IMG/VR virus record: IMGVR_UViG_3300031758_000036
Span: 21,757-85,756 of that record
Source: a virus
Length of the DNA stretch: 64,000 nt
Reading direction: 5' to 3' (one strand)
Position numbers and translations under genes: made by a program. The first letter of the stretch is position 1. Every line of letters starts with the position of its first letter. Shown here piece by piece: positions 35,977-43,455 of the stretch. Below the pieces are notes generated by a model. That model had not been told where the DNA came from. It worked only from the letters and a program-made list of their open reading frames with translations, and made no database searches.

Positions 35977-36179
35977 TGTCACGAAACGATACCAGTACTG
36001 GATCTGGTGGAATCGGATTTTGTGGGCTACTAACAGTTTTATTTGTTGGCCTGAAACTGACCGGATACATTGGCTGGCCTTGGGTTTGGGTCATTTCTCC
36101 TTTATGGATCCCGCTAGCCCTTGTTTTGGCACTGGCAGCGATTGCTGGCATCGTTTATCTGTTTGTTTCTGGTAAATAA
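35976..36179 (+). CDS. Small two-helix membrane protein (Fragile-X-F-like)
   Basis: 67 residues: GGIGFCGLLTVLFVGLKLTG and WVWVISPLWIPLALVLALAA are two membrane helices. The pattern matches small phage proteins commonly annotated 'transmembrane Fragile-X-F protein', of unknown function. The ATG overlaps the upstream stop (TGATG). Confidence 0.6.
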   Translation: MSRNDTSTGSGGIGFCGLLTVLFVGLKLTGYIGWPWVWVISPLWIPLALVLALAAIAGIVYLFVSGK

Positions 36180-36181
36180 TC

Positions 36182-36859
36182 ATGCACGATGCAAAATTAG
36201 TTGCTCTTACTCAAGGAGCGGAAGAGCACGCCTTGAAACATGCTCAAGAAATCATTATGTACGTTGCCCGTGTTAGCAATCCTTCTAATCAGGATAGCAG
36301 TAATACTGGGCTGCTGAAATATTGTATCAGGGAAAAGCATTGGTCAATTTTTGAAATGGCTAATATGGTCCTGGAAATCAACACAACCAGGGCGATTAGT
36401 CCACAAATTTTGCGTCATCGTTCTTTTTCGTTTCAGGAATTTTCGCAACGCTATGCCACTATTGACAGTTTAAGCGCCTCAATTCCATTACCAGATTTGC
36501 GGCGACAGGATACCAAAAATCGCCAAGCAAGTCATGATGACCTTGACGAGGATCTGAAGCGTGATCTTCAAGCTAATATTGATAACCTTTACGAGCACGC
36601 AAATGATGTATATCAACTACTGCTTCAGAAGGATGTAGCAAAAGAGTGCGCGAGGGAAGTCCTGCCGATTGGTTCGCCAACAAGGCTATATATGAATGGC
36701 ACCCTCAGGAGCTGGATTACATATATTGCGCTCCGAGAAAAAAATGGAACACAACTTGAGCATCAAATGATTGCAAAGTCTTGCAAACAAATATTTTGCA
36801 AGCATCATCCGATTATTGGCAATGCCCTCGGTGGTGTCGATACGCCGTGGGAAATCTAA
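36182..36859 (+). CDS. thyX: Flavin-dependent thymidylate synthase
   Basis: 225 residues with the ThyX signature RHR-x7-S in LRHRSFSFQEFSQRYA (near residue 77), the preceding HWSIFEMANMVLEI block, and the C-terminal ARE.LP....T..Y..GTLRSWI pattern (ECAREVLPIGSPTRLYMNGT). It makes dTMP from dUMP using FAD and methylenetetrahydrofolate. It forms a nucleotide-supply set with dCTP deaminase and ribonucleotide reductase. Confidence 0.92.
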   Translation: MHDAKLVALTQGAEEHALKHAQEIIMYVARVSNPSNQDSSNTGLLKYCIREKHWSIFEMANMVLEINTTRAISPQILRHRSFSFQEFSQRYATIDSLSASIPLPDLRRQDTKNRQASHDDLDEDLKRDLQANIDNLYEHANDVYQLLLQKDVAKECAREVLPIGSPTRLYMNGTLRSWITYIALREKNGTQLEHQMIAKSCKQIFCKHHPIIGNALGGVDTPWEI

Positions 36860-36875
36860 GTATCAGGGATTGATC

Positions 36876-37514
36876 ATGTCAGAATCTTTGGATCAATCAG
36901 GCTGGCCTGAGTCTAAACCAATAAAAGGAGAGGCTGGTCCAATTTATGGTTTTAGGCGCGGTTATCGTGTCAGCCAGTCCGGTCGACACGAAAACGCCGA
37001 TCAATACGGTTGCTTCCAGAAGTTCTTATTGCTACAGGGAGGCAGGACTTTTAAGGCTCTTGAATCGATAACGGGACATGCTGTACCTACCCTATCTAGC
37101 TGGTCTGATATATTCAACTGGCAGCGCCGTGCAGCCGCCTATGATAAAGATCAATTGGCGATCGTCTGGAAGGAAGCAGAGAAATTCCAAAAAAACTCCC
37201 ATCGAGACGCAATTGTAGAATTTAGGGAGTCATCTGAGCGTCAAGCCAGGATGATGGCCAGAGTTTCGGAAGACTTGCTGCGTGTTCTGGGTAAGCGCAT
37301 AGCAAAGGCCGAGGACGAGGGAGAAGAGGTGCCAATGGCCCTAGTCTCTGGCCTGCTTAAGGCCGCCGCTAGTATTAGCGAGCAGTCTCGTCAATCCTGG
37401 GCCAACTCGCTGGGCATTAATGAAATGCTAGAAATGGTTGATGAAGAGATGAACAAAGTAAACATTGAAGATGTCACTGATGTCGACGCCTACGAAATTC
37501 CAATCGATGAATAA
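36876..37514 (+). CDS. Terminase small subunit
   Basis: About 212 residues from MSESLDQSGWPESKPIKGEA. The N-terminal HTH-like part (FQKFLLLQGGRTFKALESIT, then LSSWSDIFNWQRRAAAYDKD) has the W....W..R..AYD pattern typical of small terminases that recognise packaging DNA. The rest is a coiled coil and an acidic C-terminus (NIEDVTDVDAYEIPIDE). The large subunit gene follows after one small gene. Confidence 0.7.
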   Translation: MSESLDQSGWPESKPIKGEAGPIYGFRRGYRVSQSGRHENADQYGCFQKFLLLQGGRTFKALESITGHAVPTLSSWSDIFNWQRRAAAYDKDQLAIVWKEAEKFQKNSHRDAIVEFRESSERQARMMARVSEDLLRVLGKRIAKAEDEGEEVPMALVSGLLKAAASISEQSRQSWANSLGINEMLEMVDEEMNKVNIEDVTDVDAYEIPIDE

Positions 37515-37716
37515 ATTTCCTGATCCAAATTTCCCTCTAATCGTAACAGAAGAGGAGGATGGCTCGTTTACACTGGAGTGGGATGACCTTCATCCTATTA
37601 CATCTGTTTTCAATAACTATACGGAGCAAGACTTTATCGACATGCTGACCGCTGGAGCAATCGATACCCTACAGGACAATGAAGAATTAGATGCATCAAA
37701 ACAGGTTGAAGACTGA
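37507..37716 (+). CDS. Small acidic protein between terminase subunits
   Basis: 69 residues: FPLIVTEEEDGSFTLEWDDL, then HPITSVFNNYTEQDFIDMLT. This pattern recurs as a conserved hypothetical protein in phages and cyanobacteria. It overlaps the small terminase by eight bases and the large terminase by one. Function unknown. Confidence 0.55.
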   Translation: MNKFPDPNFPLIVTEEEDGSFTLEWDDLHPITSVFNNYTEQDFIDMLTAGAIDTLQDNEELDASKQVED

Positions 37717-40250
37717 TGGCTACTAGAGCTGGTAAAATCTTTCTTGAAAAAGCAGGATCAGACCGCGAAATGGTTCGCGAGCTGCGAAAAGCTAAGACGC
37801 AAAGGAAAGAAGGTGGCCAGCAAATAGTACTGCATCAGTTTATCAAATCGGTATCTCCTAACTATAAATTTTACAAGGTCCACGCAGAATTAACGAAACA
37901 ACTGCAGCGAATCATTGACGGAAAATGCAAGCGGTTAATTATTCAAATTCCACCAAGGACTGGTAAAAGTTTTCTGTCCTCTAAGTTATTTCCAGCAGCA
38001 TATTTACTGGCCCATCCAGATCGATATGCTGGCATCGTCTCCTATAGCGCAGAGCTGGCTGAAGGCTTCTCGCGGTCTGCCAGAGATTACTACAGGCAGG
38101 CTGGAGGGACATTTGACCCATACAAGCAAGCCGTAAACGATTGGGGTACCCAAGGCGGTGGCGGGTTATGGGCGTCGGGTGTTGGAGGCGCTATCACCGG
38201 CCGCTCAGGCCATTTGCTGATCATTGACGACCCTGTCAAGAACAGGGAAGACGCTGACAGCCCAAGGGTGATGGAAAAACTATGGGACTGGTACACATCG
38301 ACTCTTTACACTCGCCTTGAACCAGAAGTCGGATCAATTGTTGTGATTCAATGCATGACCGGTGATACAAATGTAACCATGAGCGATGGTTCTTGCCGCA
38401 GGCTGGATACAATTAGGCCAGGCGATGAAGTCTTGTCATGGAAGAATGGATCTGCTGTTACTAGAACTGTACTGAATCATAAATGTCAGGGAGAGGACGA
38501 TGTATTTGAGATAAGAACCGCGAGTAGTAGGGTGAAGGCGAATGCGAGGCATCCGTTTTTAGTGCAACGCGAAGATGGGGCCCATGAATGGGTCAGGGTT
38601 GAGGATTTACGGATTGGCGATTCCCTGGTGGCGTCATCCCGCCTTGAATTTGACAATCCCGCGCAAGTAACCGAGCAACAGGCTTGGCTTCTTGGTTATA
38701 TGTTTGGAGATGGCTGGATAACCAGTCGAACCGGTACGCGGCTAGATGCCAATGGTAAAAGGTATCCAAGATCAGGATTCGTAACATGTGTTGCATGTCC
38801 CAAACCAGACGAGGAAAGGGAAAAGATTATGACAGCGTTTCAATCGATATGGGGTTTTAGGCCGAAACTGACTCGTTATGGCTACTACAGGACCGAGAGG
38901 CAGGAGCCAGGGAAATGGTTCACTGCTTTTGGGCTTACTGGAACAGCCAAGACCAAGAGGGTGCCATTGTGGATGTACTCTCAGCCTGCTGAGATTCGCC
39001 AAGCCTTTTTATCTGGATATCACGAAGCGGATGGCGCTACATTTAGTACGGGCAAGGCCGCAGGTAGGTATACGTTTGGCTCATGTAACCCAGATCTGAT
39101 CAACGATATTAGACAAATAGCAAGGGGATTGGGATATTCAGTCACGAATATTAGCGTATATGAAAGCATGATACAAGCTCCCAACAGTCCTGCGCCAGTA
39201 TTATCTAAAAATTGCAATTTACAATTCAACCCATGGTCAAAAAACGAATCAGAATTTCGTACTCATAAAATCAGATCAATTAAAAATATTGGGAGGGAAT
39301 TAGTATATGACATTCAAGTCGAGGACACCGAATGTTTCATAGCAGATGGACTAGTGTCTCACAATACTCGCTGGAGCGAAAATGACCTGATTGGCAGGCT
39401 GATTGAGTCTGAAATGAACGTATCCGAAAAAGGCAGAGAAAATTGGACAATACTTGACCTGCCTGCTATATCCGAGGATGCTGGTTCGCGACCGCCACTG
39501 CCAGAGCATTGCGATGTTGTACCTGATTGGCGAGAAGAGTCTGGGCTAGCACTGTGCCCACAGCGATATGGTATAGAAGAATACGAACGCATACGTGAAG
39601 CGATAGGCACCAGGGATTTTGCTGCTTTGTATCAGCAGCGACCAGCACCTGAGGGCGGCAATATGTTTGACCCTAGTTGGTGGCAATACTATGATCACGG
39701 CACTGAGCTGCCGGAGTTCCAAAGGTTAATGCTTAGCGTTGACTGTACTTTTACTAACTCTAGTTCTAGTGACTATGTTGTTGGTAGCGTAGTAGCCCAA
39801 GCCGGCAATCGATTTTATGTAATCGATATGGTCAGGGAGAAAATGGATATCATTGCAACGATATCAATGATATCAAGAATGTATAACAAACATGCACTTA
39901 GCGGCACGATTATTGAACTTGCAGCGTCTGGTTATGCTGCTTATCAAATGCTAAGCAAAAAAGTGCCAGGTTTAATTGGTTTCAAGCCAGAGAAATCAAA
40001 AACAGCTCGCGCTGCTGGTATCGTCCCAATAATCGAAGCAGGTAATGTGTATTTACCAACAAGCGCACCTTGGCTAGATGCCTTTGTGAATGAATTCAGC
40101 CTATTCCCAGCAGCAAAGAACGATGACATCGTCGACTCTGTTGGCATGGCTATTAATTACATGTCTCAAAGATCGGCTCCCGTGATGACAGAAGTTAGCT
40201 GGGGCCGTGGAACAACTTTACCCTATAATTATAATAACAGTGTAATCTAA
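37716..40250 (+). CDS. terL: Terminase large subunit interrupted by an intein
   Basis: 844 residues as translated, 506 after splicing. The ATPase has Walker A PPRTGKS (79-85) and Walker B HLLIIDDP (166-173). The intein starts at Cys213 after GSIVVIQ and ends at Asn550, and the flanking sequence resumes as TRWSENDLIGRL, rejoining the terminase coupling motif (VIQ-TRW..ND). The C-terminal nuclease has LSVDCTFTNSSSSDYVV and KNDDIVDSVGMAI with the expected acidic residues. It powers DNA packaging and cuts the genome. The next gene starts directly after the stop codon. Confidence 0.93.
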   Translation: MATRAGKIFLEKAGSDREMVRELRKAKTQRKEGGQQIVLHQFIKSVSPNYKFYKVHAELTKQLQRIIDGKCKRLIIQIPPRTGKSFLSSKLFPAAYLLAHPDRYAGIVSYSAELAEGFSRSARDYYRQAGGTFDPYKQAVNDWGTQGGGGLWASGVGGAITGRSGHLLIIDDPVKNREDADSPRVMEKLWDWYTSTLYTRLEPEVGSIVVIQCMTGDTNVTMSDGSCRRLDTIRPGDEVLSWKNGSAVTRTVLNHKCQGEDDVFEIRTASSRVKANARHPFLVQREDGAHEWVRVEDLRIGDSLVASSRLEFDNPAQVTEQQAWLLGYMFGDGWITSRTGTRLDANGKRYPRSGFVTCVACPKPDEEREKIMTAFQSIWGFRPKLTRYGYYRTERQEPGKWFTAFGLTGTAKTKRVPLWMYSQPAEIRQAFLSGYHEADGATFSTGKAAGRYTFGSCNPDLINDIRQIARGLGYSVTNISVYESMIQAPNSPAPVLSKNCNLQFNPWSKNESEFRTHKIRSIKNIGRELVYDIQVEDTECFIADGLVSHNTRWSENDLIGRLIESEMNVSEKGRENWTILDLPAISEDAGSRPPLPEHCDVVPDWREESGLALCPQRYGIEEYERIREAIGTRDFAALYQQRPAPEGGNMFDPSWWQYYDHGTELPEFQRLMLSVDCTFTNSSSSDYVVGSVVAQAGNRFYVIDMVREKMDIIATISMISRMYNKHALSGTIIELAASGYAAYQMLSKKVPGLIGFKPEKSKTARAAGIVPIIEAGNVYLPTSAPWLDAFVNEFSLFPAAKNDDIVDSVGMAINYMSQRSAPVMTEVSWGRGTTLPYNYNNSVI
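38352..39365 (+). other. Intein with LAGLIDADG homing endonuclease (338 residues)
   Basis: The insert begins with Cys (CMTGDTNVTMSDGS, block A) and has block B VKANARHPFLV with the conserved His. It ends YDIQVEDTECFIADGLVSHN with the penultimate His and terminal Asn (blocks F and G). The +1 residue is Thr. Two LAGLIDADG-type motifs, LLGYMFGDGWI and FLSGYHEADGATF, mark an endonuclease domain. It should self-splice and home into intein-free terminase genes at the conserved coupling motif. Confidence 0.92.
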
Positions 40251-40880
40251 ATGTCAAGAAAATCGCTAGATTTCAAGCTAACGCCACAACAGCAGAAAAT
40301 GGCGATAGACAATATCAATTTAGCTCGCCGGGAGGCTTGGCGGGTGCAAAGAACCACTGGAATTGAATATTCTGTTCTAGAAGGAGCCGCTTTTCTGGGG
40401 CTATGTAAGGCGTGCCATCGATTCGACCCCGAATCGGGATATAAATTTTCCAGTCTTGCAACTCCAACAATCAGAGGCGAGATATTGCATTGGGTGCGTG
40501 ATAAAACCTATGCTATGCGTTTATCGCATAAAATGAGAGAGAATTGGATAAAAGGAAGGAAGATGCTATTCAATGGCTCTAATGATCTGCAAATAGCAAA
40601 AGCATTAGAGATGTCGATCGAAGAATGGCAAGAAACCAGGTCGGCATGTTCAGGCCCTCCCCTTGAACTGAAAGATCAGGCAATGCCTTCCGATCCGTTG
40701 GAGCCCGAGGAAGTTGACTTCAAATGTGATTACAGGTCAAAAGCAGAGGAAGCAATAGGAATGATGAGCGAAAAAGAACACGATATGCTAATAGCATATT
40801 ATAAAGGTGACACATCGAAACCACCCATAAGGCAGTTCAAGTATCTGTGTGCAAATCTTAAGAATTATAACATTACATGA
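40251..40880 (+). CDS. Second sigma-70 family sigma factor
   Basis: 209 residues. Residues 25-100 follow sigma region 2: LARREAWRVQRTTGIEYSVL, then GAAFLGLCKACHRFDPESGY and KFSSLATPTIRGEILHWVRD, the same core as SigF/SigB-type factors. The C-terminal part has a weak HTH and a short region-4-like end (EAIGMMSEKEHDMLIAYYKG). It is less similar to housekeeping sigma than the first sigma gene. Its place immediately after the terminase suggests a late transcription role. Confidence 0.75.
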   Translation: MSRKSLDFKLTPQQQKMAIDNINLARREAWRVQRTTGIEYSVLEGAAFLGLCKACHRFDPESGYKFSSLATPTIRGEILHWVRDKTYAMRLSHKMRENWIKGRKMLFNGSNDLQIAKALEMSIEEWQETRSACSGPPLELKDQAMPSDPLEPEEVDFKCDYRSKAEEAIGMMSEKEHDMLIAYYKGDTSKPPIRQFKYLCANLKNYNIT

Positions 40881-40935
40881 AGGCGGTATCCAATCCCTAA
40901 GTTGGTGCTAGCCTGAACCAAGAGCCCCGGCACCA

Positions 40936-42522
40936 ATGGGAAAAGCGACGATAAGTGATTATACCATCAAGACGATCAAAGATATTCCTATTACGTCAAT
41001 CCTAGAGAAAGAGGGCGTTCTGTGCAAGAAAGTCGGAAGAGAGGCGGTAACACTATGTCCATGGCATAACGACAAGAATCCATCTTTAACCATAAACGAT
41101 GAGAAGGGATTTTGTTTTTGCTTTGTTTGTCAAACAGGTAGCGATGGTATCGGTTTTATTCAAGAGAAGTTTGGTCTGTCTTTTGCTGATACGATAATCA
41201 AGATCGCCAGATCGCACGAAGTAGAAGTAATATATGAGGATCTGAATCCAGAGCTGGCGGCAGAAGAAGCCAGGCGAAAGGTTGAACTGATAAACCAATT
41301 AAATGCCGAGCACGAATCATATAGAAAATTTATCAAAGACCCAAGAGCACAACGTATCAGGGATTTACTGGATTCCCGTGGTATACAGCCAAGTACCTGT
41401 AGGCATTTTGAACTTGGCTATGCCCCGAATGGTTTTTTCGCTGATCGCATTACAGTACCTATTCATGACCACAGGGGAACGCTGATCGGCTTCAGTGGCA
41501 GAGCGACAAGAGATGAAGTCAAGCCAAAGTATAAAAACTCAGAGAATGATGATCATTTCGATAAATCAAAAATTGTATTCAATGAGCATCGAGCGTCCCA
41601 ATATGCAAGAGAAGCAGACAGTCTGATTTTTGTTGAAGGTCATTTCGATGTAATTGCATTGTGGCAATATGGCATAAAAAACGTGGTAGCCATTCAAGGT
41701 ACTGCTCCTCCCACGGAATCGACAATCAATAGGCTTGCGCGGCGTACGAAGCGATTTATTTTATGTTTCGATTCTGATCAAGGTGGATTCAAGGCAACCG
41801 AGCAATTCATCAAGGTAGCTGGACCCTTGGCCTGCAGAGGTGATCTGACTATTTCTGTAGCAACACTTCCTGATGGAATGGACCCAGATGATTGTATCAA
41901 TGCGAACATTGATTTGTATTCGGTAATCGAAAATGCAAAGCCATGGCTCGACTGGCAACTTGAAACGTGGCTGTCATCAGTAGATAGGACGGACACCGCG
42001 CTGTTCACTCAAATAGAATCCAGAACCAGGGCGCTTGTCGAATCGATACAGTCGCCTGTCTTGAGGCAGTATTATATCGACAAGGCATCACGGATACTTG
42101 CTCCTGACGACAAGTCAGCGTTAAAAATTGCTAAGCAATGGGCAGATAATACTGAAGCGGTCAAATATAAAAAGAAATGGTCAAGACCGACGCCGGTTGA
42201 GATTCGTATCTTGGCAGAACGCAGGTTACTTAGACTGTATGTGCACTTCCCGGAGCTTCGCGCAGAAACCAAGCCTTTGATGGGCAGACTTCAGTCTCCA
42301 GCTCACAGGTGGCTGTGGCAAAGAGTTCTAGACATTGAGTCATGTTGCCAGGGTCCCGATATCCTGAATGTTTTAATGGGATTATATTGTGTATGTGAAC
42401 CACATTATACCAGGCAGTTGCGCTCCATTGCTCAGCCAACTATTAACGTCCGCAAGGATGAAGGTATAATGAATCATATCAGCAAAATCCTTTCACAAGA
42501 ATTAATCATCGATGGCATCTAA
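40936..42522 (+). CDS. dnaG: DNA primase (DnaG-type)
   Basis: 528 residues. A CHC2 zinc finger lies at C41, H44, C62 and C65 (CPWHNDKNPS ... FCFCFVC). The TOPRIM fold shows FVEGHFDVIALW near residue 232 and CFDSDQGGFKA near 277, preceded by RITVPIHDHRGTLIGFSGRA. It synthesises RNA primers for the fork and would work with the DnaB-like helicase. The C-terminal helicase-binding part is diverged. The ATG lies in a leader with a GTGCTAGCC box. Confidence 0.9.
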   Translation: MGKATISDYTIKTIKDIPITSILEKEGVLCKKVGREAVTLCPWHNDKNPSLTINDEKGFCFCFVCQTGSDGIGFIQEKFGLSFADTIIKIARSHEVEVIYEDLNPELAAEEARRKVELINQLNAEHESYRKFIKDPRAQRIRDLLDSRGIQPSTCRHFELGYAPNGFFADRITVPIHDHRGTLIGFSGRATRDEVKPKYKNSENDDHFDKSKIVFNEHRASQYAREADSLIFVEGHFDVIALWQYGIKNVVAIQGTAPPTESTINRLARRTKRFILCFDSDQGGFKATEQFIKVAGPLACRGDLTISVATLPDGMDPDDCINANIDLYSVIENAKPWLDWQLETWLSSVDRTDTALFTQIESRTRALVESIQSPVLRQYYIDKASRILAPDDKSALKIAKQWADNTEAVKYKKKWSRPTPVEIRILAERRLLRLYVHFPELRAETKPLMGRLQSPAHRWLWQRVLDIESCCQGPDILNVLMGLYCVCEPHYTRQLRSIAQPTINVRKDEGIMNHISKILSQELIIDGI

Positions 42523-42742
42523 CGATTCTCCGGCATACGTCATGCACACCATGAACGGATGCTCTTACTGTAATCAAGCAAAAGCATTATTTGATTATTA
42601 CGGCGTATCTTATCAGGTAAAATATGAAAAGGCACCCGACTGGGATACTTTCCCTGGCATCTACAAAGTAAAACCGGATGGTCTTGAACTGATTGGTGGT
42701 TTCTCCGAACTTGCCAAATATTCCTACGAAAACGGTCTATGA
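42512..42742 (+). CDS. Glutaredoxin-like protein
   Basis: 76 residues with the CxxC redox motif in MHTMNGCSYCNQAKALFDYYG, then a TFPGIYKVKPDGLELIGGFS block in which the cis-Pro is placed as in glutaredoxins. It probably donates electrons to the ribonucleotide reductase encoded 0.7 kb downstream. It overlaps the primase by 11 bases. Confidence 0.8.
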   Translation: MASNDSPAYVMHTMNGCSYCNQAKALFDYYGVSYQVKYEKAPDWDTFPGIYKVKPDGLELIGGFSELAKYSYENGL

Positions 42743-42999
42743 TTTATGCTCAATCTCAATTCTATATCTTTCTAATCTTTTTAGTATTTTTATTCTGCCT
42801 GTTTCCGGAAGACTGTATCATATTTGCAGGACTGCTGCAATCCTGGATCCGCATTGGCATCCTTAACTACTATTTAATGTTTCGTGCCTGGCTGATGTAT
42901 CAGCAAATTAGGTCGGACATGGCTAAGCTAGGAATGCCCGCGCCACCTTTCAAGTTCGTTCCAATATGGCAAAGACAGCCTCCGCAAAGAAAACCTTAA
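42739..42999 (+). CDS. Small membrane protein
   Basis: 86 residues. Hydrophobic YIFLIFLVFLFCLFPEDCII and FAGLLQSWIRIGILNYYLMF form one or two membrane helices, then a basic Pro-rich tail (PPFKFVPIWQRQPPQRKP). It overlaps the glutaredoxin gene by four bases and the next small gene by 34. Function unknown. Confidence 0.5.
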   Translation: MIYAQSQFYIFLIFLVFLFCLFPEDCIIFAGLLQSWIRIGILNYYLMFRAWLMYQQIRSDMAKLGMPAPPFKFVPIWQRQPPQRKP

Positions 43000-43109
43000 A
43001 CGGCAACAACCGCCCCCTGGAACGGATTGGCAAAAAGACCACGCAAGGAAATGGCTTGCGTTCTAAGCCCAAGAAGGGGCAGAAAGCCTACAGGGGTCAA
43101 GGGCGCTAA
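42966..43109 (+). CDS. 47-residue basic protein ending RGQGR
   Basis: MAKTASAKKTLNGNNRPLER, IGKKTTQGNGLRSKPKKGQK, then AYRGQGR. A basic peptide closing with (K/Y)RGQGR is a form I recall from cyanophage genomes. It overlaps the upstream gene and shares a TAATG junction with the next gene. Possibly a DNA-binding virion or host-takeover peptide. Confidence 0.55.
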   Translation: MAKTASAKKTLNGNNRPLERIGKKTTQGNGLRSKPKKGQKAYRGQGR

Positions 43110-43414
43110 TGGAACAGCATCCAGGATTGACGGGACCGATTGCCCTATCTGTCTTAGTGGTCAAGGAGAAGTTGGCCGAAGGTAACCTGGCTCATGTAGT
43201 CAGTTTCTTGTATTGCCTTCATAAGTACCACCTACAGGAATGGGTTCTCGTAAAAAGGCTACTCCTGTCGTCAGCAGTTGATTCTCGTTCACTTCTGACC
43301 ATAGCAACAGTCCTGGATGCATCAAAGAAAACCACACTTTCTGAATCAGCACGCATAATTCCTGGGCTTTCATTCTTCTTGCATGAACCGCCTTGTCAAG
43401 AATTATTAGACTGA
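43109..43414 (+). CDS. Hypothetical helical protein
   Basis: 101 residues, MEQHPGLTGPIALSVLVVKE and mostly helical (VSFLYCLHKYHLQEWVLVKR). Start coupled to the upstream stop. No family recognised. Confidence 0.45.
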   Translation: MEQHPGLTGPIALSVLVVKEKLAEGNLAHVVSFLYCLHKYHLQEWVLVKRLLLSSAVDSRSLLTIATVLDASKKTTLSESARIIPGLSFFLHEPPCQELLD

Positions 43415-43426
43415 TATTAAAATAAA

Positions 43427-43435
43427 GGTAATCTA
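43427..43435 (+). promoter_or_regulatory. GGNAANCTA box 29 nt before the ribonucleotide reductase gene
   Basis: GGTAATCTA followed by TTTTCCC. Spacing to the ATG is the same as for fibre genes. Confidence 0.45.
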
Positions 43436-43455
43436 TTTTCCCACCAGCGAAAAAC

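Noticed and set aside
38352-39365. Second terminase gene or insertion sequence interrupting terL
   Set aside because: The reading frame is continuous, the ends are those of an intein, and no inverted repeats or transposase are present.
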